From contig CM037868.1 in the NCBI GenBank assembly GCA_021292105.1, positions 33,181,523 through 33,245,522 on the forward strand: 64,000 nucleotides of DNA. The letters are read 5' to 3'. The notes under the pieces were generated by a model, which saw only the letters and a program-made list of their open reading frames with translations, did no database searches and was not told the DNA's origin. Positions within the stretch are counted from its first letter, which is position 1, and each line of letters begins with the position of its first letter. The translations under genes and the position numbers were made by a program. Below are positions 1 through 15,800 of this stretch, piece after piece. This DNA is from Anadara kagoshimensis (Eukaryota; Mollusca; Bivalvia; Arcoida; Arcidae).

Positions 1-780
1 TGGTAGATTGAATTGACATAAACTCGAAGGGGTGTCTCATTTCTTTTCTGTTTAATTATAAATAAACATAAGTAAACATACATTTTTGCAATATAAAATG
101 ATCTCCTTGTTTCTAGTCACGAAGAGATTATTTGTTCTGGAAAAGTATATGTAAGCTTAGAAACCAACCTTCTTTAAGTAACAATTTTAACATGCCATAT
201 GATACCTTTAAACAGTGATAACTTTGATTAAAGAGCTGCTGGGTAAAATACAGGCAAAATAAACAGTTTTGACATATAAAATGGTCTTCTAGCTTCTATG
301 CAAGAAATGATGAGGTGCTTAGAAAAAAATCTTACTTAAGCTAAGAAGCCTACCTTCCTTATGTCACAATTTTTCCATATCACATGATCAACTTCAAAAC
401 ACACATTATAATTTTTTTAATTTTAAAGTTTTATAAAAGGGAATATTAAGCTGGATACAATAGGAGCAAAGTAAACCTACAACTTTAAAATATAAAATGG
501 TCTCCTAGCTTTTAGTTAAAGAGGCATCGGGTGTTTTTCAAACATTTAATTAAGCTAGAAAATCTACCATCAATATGTCACATTCAGCTTACCACATGAT
601 CACCGATCACCTTCAAACAGTGATTAAAAAGCTTGGTAAAATAAAAGCAAAGTGCACCTACAGCTTTGTAATATGATATCCTAGCTTTTAGGCAAGATGG
701 AATCAGGTGCTCAGGAAAAGTAAGAAACCTACCTACCTAATGTCACAATGTTACCACCTGATTACCTTGTAACAGGGATT
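1..780. repeat. decayed tandem repeat, about 4 copies of roughly 185-210 bp
   Basis: A phrase close to 'atataaaatggtctcctagc' recurs near 91, 275, 487 and 671. Each copy is followed by a similar 'aaacctacc..tgtcacaat..accacatgat' block and a 'cttcaaacagtgatta' block. Copies differ by substitutions and small indels, so the array is old. It lies 5' of the first visible exon of the micro-exon gene. No exon was recognised inside it. Confidence 0.7.
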
Positions 781-847
781 GAATGGCTGCGTAAGTAAGT
801 CTTCTAGAAAGCACAAAAAATGATTTATGTTGTCTGTAATATTTCAG

Positions 848-898
848 CCTCATCTGCATGGATGGGCGGTGGTGGTGGAGGAGGTAGAGGAGGCGGAG
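848..898 (+). CDS. micro-exon 1 (first visible), Gly-rich, nested donors
   Basis: The acceptor 'atttcag' ends at 847. Read in phase 1 the exon gives SSAWMGGGGGG and continues Gly-rich. Three in-frame phase-1 donors are possible, after 883 (gtagag), 898 (gtaggg) and 904 (gtatag), giving 36, 51 or 57 bp. None is a strong consensus, so the end is uncertain. The preceding codon base comes from an exon outside the window. Confidence 0.6.
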
Positions 899-3800
899 GT
901 AGGGGTATAGATATGAATTTACAATTTCTCGTAAAAACAATCTAGAAGGTTTCTTGCAGGCGTATTGCGAGCCCAGGCTAATCAAGGCTCTCAAAAAGTA
1001 ACCACAGTATTATTGATAAGTTTGATGTTTCTATGTCCAAGATTGCTTGAATATATTTGACATCGACCGTAACCACAGTATTATTGATAATTTGATGTTT
1101 CTATGTCCAAGATTGCCCTGAATATATTTGACATCGAATAGTTCCATGTTCGTTTCAATCAATTTTGATTACACATGTGGCGTATGTAGCTGGCTAAACA
1201 AGTTGTGCTTACCCTTCCGTAGCACCCGGCTTCACCACCCTTGTGAAAGTTCACGTGTCTAACTTAACTTGTCAGTTACAGTTTTTTATATTTTGCTTCT
1301 GTATTGTGATTCGGACATGGATTAGTATTTTTGTTTGTGACTTTTTATAATAAAGAATTATAAATAATAAGTAGACATTTTAACGCCAAGACATTTGTGT
1401 ACTTAACATCTATATTGTATAATATCAACAGATAAGTATTAAAGAAAAAAAAATATAAATCATAATCAATAAAGCTTTTAAGGAATTGCATTTCATATTC
1501 ACTTCATGTACAAAGTTGTTGTCAGTTCATTGCTGCTGAAACTTTCGGTTGTAAATCTGAAGAAAATGTAGATCTATATGTTGTCTAAAATATTTGCTTG
1601 AAGTTTATAAAATATGGACTTGATAAGTATCTACATTCTAAATTTACATGGTTATATAATCAGTTAATTATCAATTTTCTCAATGTGTTTCACCTTTCCT
1701 TCTCTGATAGAAAATAACATTTATTTCAGATACACAGTCTTGTTTTCTGTTTTATATGGTTTTGAATTTTATATAAAAGTAAACCTTCCTATAAAGATTA
1801 ATTTTATAGATTTCAGTACAACGAAACTATAACATTTTGAAAATCTGCATTATACTTCAACAAGTTAACAATCTTAAACAATTAAGGAGCACCATGCGTT
1901 ATCTTCATATCTACACGTTAATCGTAGTGGCTAATAAATGCTGTGAAAATCTTAATTAAATATTGACGATTTTGTTTTAGCTGGATTTCCTAATATGATG
2001 AACATGGGTGGAGGCGGAGGAGAAGGTGGCGGACTAGGAGGTCTTGCAGGTAAGTTGGAATCAATATACAATCTATAGCTTTCAAATAATAGGTGTTACC
2101 AAAAAGCAAAAGGCAAATTTAAATACGATGCCAAGTTGTGATTTTTGTTCCAATATATGCGTGAGTATATCAAAACTTCATTTAGAATATTTACCTCAAT
2201 TATGAAACCCAAAAATGGCTGTAATTAAAGCTGTATGACGGGAATAATGACGCCATTTTCAAATAATCTTAACGTAGTGATATTGCAAACATATGATTAT
2301 CAACATTTTACGGCTCTTTATAAGCCAGGACTAGCAATATCATTCTGTCAGTTCAGCAGGCTATTTTTTTTTATTTTGTGTACAACAAAGTCTTATGTTA
2401 ATGTCTTTTAACTGTACCATTTCACTTATTGCAGCACTATTTTTTAGTCCCAAAATTTATTTTTCCTATGTTTAAAAAGCTTGATTTTGGCATAATTCCT
2501 TTACAACTTTATACCACCGCATTTTTTACTGAACTCATAGTGTCGATAAATCGTGGTATCACTGTTTATCAATTTTCTGTTTATTTTTTTACTATTGTAG
2601 GAATGATGAGTATGTTTGGAGGCGCCGGTGGTGCTGGAGGTATATAAAACAATTACTTTAAGTTTTTTTATCTATGGGAATGGTGAATATACGATAGATG
2701 TGTTTGTCTTATAAAAACTACCTATATTTCGCTTCCCCAAGTTGATTTTATTTACCTGTCTCACACCTTACCTGTACGGTAATACGATATTTGTACATCA
2801 CTTCTTGTGTGTCCTTTTTATGTAACAAATCAAAACTTTAGTATATTTATAAAAGCAGAAACAGTTAAAAGGGGTACTGATGATATCAAAGCACATGGCT
2901 GTCCAAAGTGTTTGACAATTAGCCTTATATAAAAAACAAACATACCAGTCCATGATCAAATCATAATTCGCAACACAAAGTAAATCCGATGAAAACTTAC
3001 AAATTGATTTCCATCAATTAAGAAAAGACATTTGCTCCGGAATGGTGCACACGTCTTGTGTATTTTGCTACTTCTGCGACGTTTTTAATAATTTAAACTT
3101 CTTTGATTAAAAAAAAAATAATTGTGAAATTTTATTTCTGAAACTTTAAATAAAGGCTGAGAATGTATCTTTTCTTGACTTTTGTTCGAAGAGTATACAT
3201 TTAAAGTTTGAAATTGTATAACCCGGTAACTTTCAATTATAGTGTCTTTTTATGGTTTTTAAATAATTTTCATTTTGCTTAAACGATTAAAAACATATCG
3301 CTTCAATGATATTTTGTTTTTTTTTTGCACGAATAAATCTACCATTTTTTTAATATATTTATATACATGAATTGATCAGAAACAAAGTGTTAAAAAACAT
3401 GACTCAACAGATGTACGCTGATTTTCACGACAAATTTTCAAGTCTTTAGAAATGTATTTCAGAGGGAATGCCAGGTGGAGCAGGTATATTTTTAAAAACA
3501 CGAAATGGATTTGCATGGTTGAAATTGAAAGATAAAACGCATGTCAAAAGCTACAACTTGAATACGTGATTAATTTGTATCAAAATGTATTGGATACACT
3601 TTCTTTTGACATGATTTAACATTGCTTTATTCGGATCTTACGTTAACACTTGACTTTAAATCTATTTTGGAATAGGATTTGGAAAAATAATGTCCCAGCC
3701 AACTGATAAAATTGTAATTACTTGCTCTGCTTTGAAATTCCAAAATATCTTTTATAATCAAAGAAACATGCATTATATAGTAAAATTGATTTGTGCAAAA

Positions 3801-6800
3801 ATATGTTTTAGAAATGAAATAGTGGCTGCTTCCTGTTTTACATATAACTAAAATGATTATAAAGTTTATAAATTATGATTATTCTACACCTCAGGGATGT
3901 ATCTAAGCGTGATAGCCGATTATTTTATGTGATGTTTTGCTTTTATTGTAAAAATGTCGGATAAAAGACATATGCGTTATATGCACTGCTGCTAATAAAT
4001 CAAAGATCATGACCTTGCTGGATTGCAATATTGGCCTTAATGTCACTATTAGCATATGTTCTCACTGTCCTTTATCCATCTGTTTGTTCGGGACCATGTA
4101 TTCTACTTGTTTATTTCTGTATGCTTTGTCAAACCCTGTCGATGCAAAATACCCAGCATGTATTTCTGTACGCTTTGTCAGAGACCAAAAGTCTACCCTT
4201 GCAATATACCCTGCTTGTCTCAGTTGTTTTATGCATGTCGCTTTAAATTGGATATTTCTTGCGAGATGAAAAATATATGAGAAGTTGCATTGCTTATTTC
4301 CATCAGTAGTGTGTCTATAATTGTGAAAAAGAATTGAATGGTTGAGGTGGCTTTACAAGACTGTTTAAGATGCTTTTGTTATGGTTGCTTATTACTTTAG
4401 ATTGTTGAACCGTCAAATCTTGTTCGAAATTTCAATTAATCTTTCAAGTTATAAAGTGAAATATGTTTTTTATGAAACAAGAATCGAACTTTTAATTTTA
4501 AAAAGTTATTTTATCAATAATAAATTAATCATCGAATAAAAATCATCAAAATTATATTTTATTTTTATATCACAATTATCACATTTTTTTTATTTTCTCA
4601 AATTATCTATAAAGAGCAGGACAAATTTATTTTAAAACTAGTATTTTGTAAAAAAATAAAAAATAAATAAACAAACAAAAAAACTTAAATTTTTAAAATC
4701 GACATTTTACTTAATATCACAATTATCAAATATATATATTTTTATTTTTCAATTATTTTAAAGAGTAAGAATATTTAAATTTAGTATTTTTTATGATTAT
4801 GCATTAAAAATTAAATTTAAACTTCAGGCGGATTAGGCGCCTTGATGGGCGGCGGAGGAGAAGGAGGTATGTAGTACAGAAGGAATAAATAACGGCGAGA
4901 AAGTCGCCACGTAAAAACAAAATCTTAGTAGGCAACACCTTTGTATTGTCTGGAATATACTTTTGTCTAAAATCAATCTGAAAATCTTAAAACAACTAAT
5001 GTATACTCTCTATTACAAATAACAAATTATACCAGTTTTAATTTTACACTACAAGACGACCGTTTTGGAATACAATTCTTTATTATTGCTTAGACCAAAA
5101 ACTGTGAATTTTTTAAAGGTGTTGAAAAGGTACGCAACGAACCAATATAAATATAACCAAATGTAACTATGGCAATACTTTGTAAAATATTCCTTAGCTT
5201 AATTGTATTGAAGATATTGTTGTTCTTTTGATATTTTTAACGCACTGAAAAAAATGTTAGTTTCACGATTTTGGTGCAAGCACTAATGGCGGGAAAATGT
5301 ATTTCGAAACGGCCGTCTAGTGCTGTAAAATTTACACTCGTATATTATGTATATTAAAATCCTCCTTCATATATGATTTTATAAAGTTGCTTAGCAGCAG
5401 CATTGATTTTCACCAAAAAAAGAAAAAAATAGTTAATATGCAGAATGTGCGACAAAAAATCTTCTAAACTTTTATAATCCCCGGCTTTAGTAGCAAACAC
5501 TCACCTGAAAAATTCAAAGTGGAAACATAACTTCAATTAATCGAAATCGTGGTTATATCCTTAAAATTAAAAATTCAGGATTGAACAGATGCATAAGCCC
5601 CGATTGACATAATGCCAGTCAAAAATACAAACGTAACTTAAAAAAAAAATAAATTTGAAAGTTCTGATAAATATTTAATATATTTCAAACATTGCAAATA
5701 AAAACTTAAGAACAGCATAGACACATTTATATCGGGATTTTATAATTATCAATTAATGCTTTATACCCAAGAGTCAAAAAATTTATTTTGTTATTTTTGG
5801 AGATTGGAGTTTAATAGGTAATATTTGATTATTGATGTGGCTTTTCTTTTTTATTTCAGGTATGAATCCAATGATGCTAAGTCGTAAGTATCTTATAAAT
5901 TGTATAATTCAAAATTCAAATTTAAAATTAAAAATTCTTAAAGTTGACATTCCATTAACTTTCCTCAGCCGATATGACATAATTTCTAGTTATTACCTTT
6001 GATGGTTTTTGTCATGCACATGGTATGTTGAGAACAAATTTGTTAATATTTGTGAATTACAATTCAATATAACGTCAACCGTTTAAATGCTACGATAGAT
6101 AAGCCTTATACAATAACAAAACAGTTGTACAACCCTTAGTTGTTTTATATACAGTATAACCTGCTTTAATTCCACCTCTATATAAGGGCCACCTGCTTAT
6201 AAATACCAGTAGAATTATATCCCAATTGCTCTTTTTTTCATATAATTTGAACCTGCACATAAAGGCCACCTGCCCGTAAGGCCACTTTTACCGGTACCCT
6301 TGGGTAGCCTTTATAGACAGACAAGTTTGACTGTAAAAACTTCATATCCTTATATCTCTGCCTAAAAGTGTGTTGATTATTTTGTTCTAAGAAAGACGAG
6401 TGTCAACATCTTAATTGAACAGTTTTAATAAGTTGTATAACAAATTTTTATTATTAATTTCAGTTTTAGCCGGTGGCGACCCAGCTGGTATGTACCAAGT
6501 TATTTTACTCTAAGTAACACATTATCCCAATATTTCTATCTTAATAATCATAAAATCATGAAACCGTTCAGACAATTGTGTCTTTTGAAATGTTAACAAA
6601 TAGTAAAGTATAACGTTTAGTCTGTGTATATATATATACTGCAGATCACTTATTTTTCTAAGTAGCTAATTTGGCGTCAATACCATCTTGGCCTTATTCG
6701 CGAATATTTAAATTCGCGTTTGGAATTTTATTAAACACAACATATCTTTTTTAACATGCAAATATCTGAGTGCTGGAAATAGCCGCGTTATATTTGAAAT

Positions 6801-9800
6801 CGCGAATCAGATGAGTCGCGAATATACGCAAAAATAAATCTCTCGCGAAATAAAAGTGATATACAGTCATTGTAAATTAACAATCTGTGTAGTGTGTCAT
6901 TATTGTGACCGTGCATATTGAAGTTAAATGCAAGTAATGTCTTTTTTATATGAATTATTACTTAGTACATGTACAAAGATGAATGCTTAGACAGCACGTG
7001 TTTGCAATTACAGCCATGCTTGTAAATAATATAAATTATTAGTATTTCTACTAACGTTTCTAGATTTTCATATAAGTTTTTATATGTGAAATTCCATAAG
7101 TTTATGCACTAACTAGCCATAATTTAAAATAAAACATAAAATAAGATAAAAATCGAACGGCAAACAAAAAGAATTATTTGCGCTAAAACGTTTCCTGAAA
7201 GTAATTAGTTTAAAGATTTTTTTTGGGGGGGTGATAATAATAAATGTTTCAGATTTTTTAATTATTGTAATTCTTAAGCTAAATTAACTTTTAATTTGTA
7301 ATTGAATTAATACAAATATGGTTAACAGTATAACTAAAAATAGAAGATAAAGTATAAAAGGCAAGAATCAGAACTTAACATTGAAACTACAAATGTCTTA
7401 TTTGTTAGAAACTGTTCATCAAATCGGTAAAACATCAATGCAAAAAAATGTGCTTAATAACAAGCAACTATTAATATTTAAAATTAGTTGCAATTGCTAT
7501 TAATCAATTGTGAAAATCATTCACACAGAAAACGATTCACGTTTAAATTACAATCTTGAAAACAAAGTAAAAACTTTGATAATTGGCAAATTAAGTAAAT
7601 ACGTAGGCTTTCATCAGGAAAGTAAAACAGAGTGCTACGTACTTCATGTTTGATGTAAGTGTAGCTACAAAAGCTACATACGAATTCAAAAATAAGAATA
7701 AAAGCAACATGAAATTGTGAAACGTTGTAATGAACACAAACTTCCTGTCTTTTTATGTTTAATTCAATTAACTAAACTAACCACTTGTAACCAAACTTGA
7801 CATTTGTAAAAAAACAAATTTCATTTTTGTCTTCAAAATCTATTTGTTGACAGATATTCCTTTTGCAGGTAAGTATTAATAAGCAAATGGCTCAAAGCTT
7901 CTTTAATGTGTTCGTTATTATACGTATTTGTCATCTTTATATGTCCCTTCACCCCTTTTGCTTCAATATGTCCTCCTTTCTGAAATTTTATTAGATAAAA
8001 ATCTCAACAACAAAGATTTACCTCCTATTACAAAGATTTAACTTTGCTAAATTTGGTTAAATATATTTTGTTTTTCTGGATATTTATTCAATCCCTTGAA
8101 AAAAAATTTGGTTTCACAATTTTGGTTTAAGCTATACTGATAAGAAATTGTATTCCAAAACGGGCGTTTAGTACTGTGAAATAAACACTGGTATAATATA
8201 TAAATAGTTATGATACTCTGTACAAATACGTTTTTATCAGATGTTTGCAATCTCCTCAGCCTCAGCATATTTTCATTCAATTGTTTAATCAGGTCAGATA
8301 CTTATATATACTGGTCAAATACTAATTATCCATTTCTTTGCCAGTGTTAGACTGATAAAGCCTCCTGTACAACTAATTGTACTGAAATAGATGGTGGATC
8401 AGTCAATCAAGTCGTCATGGACGCTTGTCTGGTGGAAATCATTTTGTTAGAAGTAAAAATTTCAAAAGTTGCAATTACAATACGCAAATACAAAACGCAA
8501 CGTCAAATGACCTTTTAAGTAACTTATTGGCATTATAAGAGATTTCTTGTTTTCCGTTTACCTGTTGAACAAAGTTTAGATTATGTTACCTGTTAATTTT
8601 TTTATTAAGTTGAAAGTTTTGTGTAACGTACAGTTAATAGATTTTCTTACATATTTGTCAATAGATATTCCTTGGGCAGGTACGTAGAGTGTGTAATAGA
8701 TGCACGATGTACGGCGTATTCCTACAATTTCTTACCCAAATGCATGGGGACACTATAAAATAATTAAAAAAACATTAATAATTACTGAATATATATTCCA
8801 AAATATCCAGTTATATAAACATTATAAACTTGATATGAAAAATTGATTTTATTTTTATTCACAAGTGTTTGGCGAATTAATTTTGTTAAGAGTAAATTTC
8901 AAATTTTTCTTTTTTTAATGTAAATTTTATTAAAATGTATACTTAGACCATTCCTTCTTTGAACAGTTAAAAATACCACCGAGAGTTAAATTTGGATAAT
9001 TATATGCATGCATGAAAGATTTAAGAATTATAACGTCGAATTTTAACTTTAATTAATTATTTGCATGTAAAAACAATTTCAAAATAACGGCAAACATTTA
9101 TGAAAAATAAACGCACTCTAGCGCATGCGCATCTGATTTTCGTTTTTAATAAAAAAAGTTTATGCTTTGAATGGCATCTCTTGTTTACGTACATAGCTTT
9201 TCTCTTTTTGCATATTTCTGAAAATATTAAAAAAGCTGCACCAAAAACCCACTTGTTATTATCACGAGCTCCTTAATGATTCATAAGATTTTGAATGCTT
9301 TGTGTATTTCATTATCTCACATATCTTTATAATGTGTTTTATATTTTTATAATTGCATATATATATTAAAACGTAGTTTGATTACAGTAAAGTGCATGTG
9401 ATATATGGTTTAATATTCTATACCTTCTGTATATTTTGTTGACCATTAATTCTGTAATTAAACATTGACATAAATTGTATATTCGATAGCAACATATCTA
9501 TGATGATAAACAAAAAGGAAGAAAGGTGTGACTAAAGCATGAATTATACAATTATAATTATAATTATACATTATTATATTTCATGACACTTAACTTTAAT
9601 TAATAGAGTAAAGTTTTATTAAAATTCTAACTGACTCAATAAAATCTTTGTTAAGCCTGTCATGTATGCTAATGCCACATTAAGCTCCAAAACTATTAAT
9701 TAAAAGAGACAATTATTTATCAATAAACCTCTACAGGACCTTTATTAACTTTTATTAGACAAAATTTGCAAATCCATCATATAAATCACATTAAAAAGGA

Positions 9801-12800
9801 TACCTTTATAAATATTTATTTTGTAAAGTCATGGATTCGAAGCCCCGTCGGGTCTGACCAAGATTTGAAAATAGACGGTGACTATTCTTTCTACAAGCAC
9901 TGAGAATTGAGAAATGAAAGACATGGGGTTCTTCGGAGGACACCTTTTAAACCACGCTAAAGAATCCTTTCTGTACATTTCCATGAGTACACTGCAAAGA
10001 TAAAAATATCTGCACCTTCACCTGTAGCTGGCAATATCTATATACAGTCCTACCTCTGCCTTAAAAGACACATCTATATAAGTGTCACTTGCTTAAAAGG
10101 CTAGTAGAATTTTACCGAACTATGACTTTTAAGACTTCTCGGGTACCCATGCATACAATTAAGATTATGATAAAATTATAATTTTCGACTCTAAATAAAG
10201 ATCTATTCTTGCATTCAAATGTAAAAATAATTGAAAAAGATTTTGAAATATTATAAAACAAATACCTTAGCAAAGTATAAACGACAAAACGAATATCGAT
10301 ATTAACCTTGAGCAATCTCCGGTGTGATGTTCATCTAATCTTTAAAATGGAACACAAACAATGAAACGCGTAGCACAATCGTTATAATGAATGTAAAATA
10401 GTTTTTACTCTTAGACATGTAAAATAATTTGTTTTTAACAAAATTAATATAAATTTTCTTTATTATTTTCAGATGCACCACCCGGACGTAAGTACTCGAA
10501 TAATTTTATTTACAATCTATTACTCAGTGGTAGCACGTGGCCTAGTGGTTAAGGCGTTGGACTCATGATTCGAAGGTCGTGGGTTCGATCCCTGGACCAG
10601 GCGATGTGTTGTGTCCTTGAGCAAGACACTTAATTTCACGTTGTTCCAGTTCACTCAGCTGAAAAATAAATGAGTACCAGCAAAATGCTGGGGGTTAACC
10701 CTGCGATGGACCGGCGTCCCATTCAGGGGAGAGTCTTGTACTCTCAGTCGCTTAACGCCACGGAAACCGGGATAAGCTCCGGCCTGATGGGCCTTATGGC
10801 TCGGGACAGACTTTAACTTAACTTTAACTCAGTGGTATCTGTATATAAAACAAATTTTATTTTATTAGCAATGATTTTACAGTGTTCGTTTATATTTTTA
10901 ATACTTGAAATAGACGACCCATAATAGATGAAATAAATCATCGCAATCGAATCATATGATTATAAATTTTTAGTATATATATCTTATAGTTATTTGAGTT
11001 GTTTATGATAATTCCTGGATAACTAAAAATTATGTATATATTGATAAAAATCCATTGATTATGTTTTCCTTTTACCGAAATGTGTGGTGTAAATTGATGT
11101 GCTAGAATTAAAAGCATCTGAGCGTCATCATAATGACATTATAAAAACATTTTTATGTCAATATTTTTAAATCCACGCATTTCTGGACAGGAATGTCGTC
11201 CACGTTTATTGTTTTGATTATGGTTATCACCAGATAGGTTATCACAGTTGATATATTCAAATGTTATATAAATTATATTTGACCCTCTTCAGGCGGTATG
11301 GGAGGTATGGGAGGCATAAGAGGTAAAGTCTATATTAGCTATACAGGGAGAAATATTAACCAACTACATTGCAGCTAATATTGTGTAATAATGTCAAACA
11401 GCTTTTGTTTATCTAAGAAGGAGTTCTTAATTGCTAAAACATTATGTGTCGTTTAATACTCAGTAATACAATAATACTATTGTTTCAGTTTTGTAAATCT
11501 GTATTAGTTCACTAAATTTTAAGTGCGAATTTAACCAGGATATTCACTTATCTTATAACAATTCTCTTAACTGATGTTAACTGGAACTGTGAAAGACTAA
11601 TGCTTTTTTTTACTGGAAAGCTCAAATTTGACACCATTTATGACATTCCCTTTCTTATATAATCTTGCTGAAGGATTGTTGGATGATAAGGAATGTTTGT
11701 CTCAAGTATTATGAGTTTAAAAACGATAGCATATAACCTTGTAAAAAAATTTGGTCTAGGTGATTACTGTTTGACTTCGATTGTAACCTAAGTACATTCT
11801 TCAAAGAATTAATCTATTTTAATGTGCCTGTTCAATATCGGCAGTTTTATAATCACTGCTCTGAATATAATCTTGAATTCTATTTAAAATTCACTAAGCG
11901 TTTGAACTATTGTCCTGTTTGATTTGAATTGTACGATTGCATGTTAAGTTGCTTTTTCAAAATTTAACATTTCACATAAAATGAACGATAAAAAGTTGCT
12001 GATTTGAGATATTAACAGAATGTACAACTAATGCTTTATCCATCTTTAAGTTTAATTAGAGATAATTATCTAGTCAGTCAACATATAATATTTCAATCAA
12101 AAATAAACATATTAATCCATGTCAGAATCACAATCCAGAGGCAAAGTATAAAACTTTGGAACCGACAAGTCAGGATAGACACGTGGACTTCCACAATGAA
12201 AGTGAGACCGGGTGCTCCGGAAGGGTAAGCATCCGCTATTTAGCTAGCTACACCCACCACGTGTATAATAACAATTAAGGCCCCGTCTGATACTGAAGTT
12301 TAAATTGTATTATGACGGACAAAATCAGTTCCCAGGTTTTTTTTAAGTGTTTTCTGAACACATAATTATATGTAACTGTTGGTAAGACAAAAATAATCAA
12401 AAGAAATCAGTACGTAGTTATAAGTTATTTGTAATCTACAAAAAACATAACACAAAGGTAGGGTACTATTGCAATTTTAACAGTAGTCATTATTTGGATT
12501 TGTATTATTAAAATCCATATAAGTTATAGTGATGACTCTAGGTTGCACAATATAATATATCAAGTTGCTTGCTATAATTGTAACAAAATAATACTAAGAT
12601 GGACAGCTTAATCACGCATGCTTCTTAATACAAATAGTCATGAAATATAAACGTATCACAAATACTCTTATGGTGTTATCTATTATCATATATTTGTACT
12701 AAAATGTTTAATTTTTGGTCTTATGATGCTGATGCAAACTACAAACCGATATCGCACCCCCTATATCACACCCCAATGTGACACCCAATATCACACCCCA

Positions 12801-15800
12801 ATATCACACACCCCTATATCACATCCCAATATCACACCGATTCTCGACTTAATTTTTTTACACTTTTCATTAACTTTCAAATTGTTGACTTATTTTTATC
12901 ACTTGTAAGTTTGATGATAAATTTTACTATCATATTTGCAAAAATCCATATATATATATATATCATAAAGGATATTAGAAAACATATCACATGCCATACG
13001 AGTCCTAGACCCATATCAGACCTCGGGTTTAAGTCCTCTGTCTAAGATTGGGGTCTTGAACCGATATAAGTTCTGGACAAATTTCGGATCTAGGGCAAAG
13101 GTTCTCTGTTTGAGATTATGGTCTTGGACCGAATGGACTCTTGACCGATCTCAGACCTCGGGCTAAAGTCTTTTGATTGAGATTGGGGTCTCGAAACGAT
13201 ATAAACTCTCGACCGGTATCGGACCTCGGGGTAAATTTCTCTGTCTGAGATTGGGGTCTTGGATCGATATGAATTCTCGACCAATTTCAAACCTCGGGCT
13301 AATATCCTATATCGAGATTGGGGTCTTGGACTGATATGGCATGATATATTAATTTTATTATGCCATCTACTTTATCAAATATACCAAAAAAACCATATTA
13401 AGCCATATCGAAATCACAATCCCAAAGCAAAGTGAAAACTTTAAAACTCACAAATTACTAATACTTGATAGTACATTTATCACTTATCACTTATTATATG
13501 TATTTCTTATTTCTTTAGAATAATTTTCAGTTTAGCGATACATATTTTATAATTGTAACAGAGATTAATCAAGCATCACATTAATAGTAAAAATCTATTA
13601 ACGATCTAGGTGTAATAATTTAGAGGGGTTTAACTCTTAAATGACAAACTTTTCATTCCTTTGCAAATGAATCCTTAAATTTTCGAAATACATATCTTTC
13701 TATCTCTAATAAATCCTAGAGTATATTAAATTAAATTGAATTAAATTATTAATAATTTAAATAATTAGTTATTTATAAGAGAATATATTCATCTTGATAG
13801 TTTGTTGTTGATAATTATTTCGTTATCTATTCATTCATTATTTAATCTAATGAGTAATATGTAGTTGTTGTCCTATCTCATTTTCTGAAATGTTGTACGT
13901 TATTTGATCATATTGTTTAAAGACCATGTTTCATTTAGTAACATACTTTTCCGATTTTTCAAATATTTATTTTTCAATTACGATCTTGTAAATGAGAGTG
14001 TTTCAAATGTACTTTAATATTGTTTAAAAGTAACATTTACAAGTACTGTCTTCACCTTGGAAATGTCGGATGTGTTAGCAATCTATTACTGTAAACGTAT
14101 TGTTTCCGCGGTGTACTAATTCCCGCTTATTTTGCGCAAAAATTAATACCAATCGAAAATATAAAATATCTTATGCTTATTGTGTTACAGTGCATACTTC
14201 GTAAACGGCAAAATTTATTACGTGGATATGTCTAAATTCCATTTACCGCGAAAATAAATTCACGCAAAATTAAATACGTTTACAATATTTAGATTTTTTC
14301 TCATTTTATTTACATTGATGTATCACTACATTTATGTCTTTTGTTTATTTTATGTTACTCATCATTTGTATCATATAATTAATTTGCATTGATATCTGTA
14401 CTAACGTATTATAACATGTAAGTACTTTTTCACTGTATCATTATAATACTGTAGACGTATTTAATTTCGCATGTATTTATTTTCGCGATATAAGAAAATT
14501 TGGGCATATCCGCGTTATTAAATTTTCGCGATTTTGAAATATCCATTATAACCTAATAAACATAACATAAGTTTAGCTTGATATCAATTTTAGCGCAGTA
14601 CAAACGACCGCGAAATAAGCGAAAATTTGTACACCGCGAAAATAAATACTTTTACAGTATATCGATAGCATGAATTCAAGGTCGTTATAATTTATATCTT
14701 ATTACTATTTTTAACTATATTGTATTGGTATTTGGATTAATTCTAGGGTTTGGTGGAATGCCGATGCTGAAGAAGAGACAAGCGGGACCAGCACCAAAAC
14801 CTAAGGATAAAATGTCGACATCTACAAAATCTCAATCATCACCCAAGAATACAAAAGAACCCAAAATAAATAGTAATGTTCAATCAATATTTTCCTATTC
14901 TTTGGCACAGAAAACCATAAACACTAGACTGAAAGAACACATTAAAACTACCCCTAAAGAAACCCCAGTTGAAGCTCCAAAACCTGATAGTACGGGACAT
15001 TTATTTGAAAGAAATAATGCAAAGGCTTTAGTTGAATTCATTCCTCTTGATGTACTACCAAAACATTTACTGCCGCAAGTACAATCACTTCTTAAGGATG
15101 TGCCTAAACACAGGCGGCGACCATCTCCTGATACACCTATGACAGATTTGTCAAACGAAGTGAGAAAATCAAATATCTCTGACAATACAAACATAACTGA
15201 TAACACCATTGTAGAACCAGTGAAAGATAGAATTATAAGCTCAGAGAGCATTATTGAAACTATAAAGAATATAAGCAAAATTAACACAAATACAAATGAC
15301 ACGGTTTCATTGCAAAAACGATTTAGTAATCTTCCACGTAGTAGACCGTTTGATCCGAACTGGCAACAACCTTTTAACAAGTACGTAAAACTTGCTCCTC
15401 GCCTTGCCCCTGATAATTCACGAAATTCTCTTAGTCAAACAGGTCTACCAAACGGTAATCCCTCATGGGGAAACAATGGGAATAGAAATTGGGGATCTTC
15501 CTGGGGCCGGACTTCATCCTGGAATTCGATATCCCAGACTAGGTCGAACAATGGATTGAGTGCTCCACGAAGTGTGGTGATTAATTCTCCATCCCCATCT
15601 TCATCGCAGTGGTCACCACAAAGTGGCTGGCAAAATCCGCGGCGAGGTTTAAATATGAATCAGAATAGATGGGGACAAGTATCAAGATCAATGCAGCCAC
15701 CAGCTTCAAATCGATGGCAACAGCAGAGTTTTTCACAACAGACATGGGGTCCTCCCCAGTTGCCCGGTAGACGTGCCCCGTCGCAAGGTCCACCACTACC

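Noticed and set aside
4009..4280. Overlapping Cys/Leu-rich ORFs
   Set aside because: Short, in an AT-rich intron, without splice junctions in the gene's phase or recognisable similarity.
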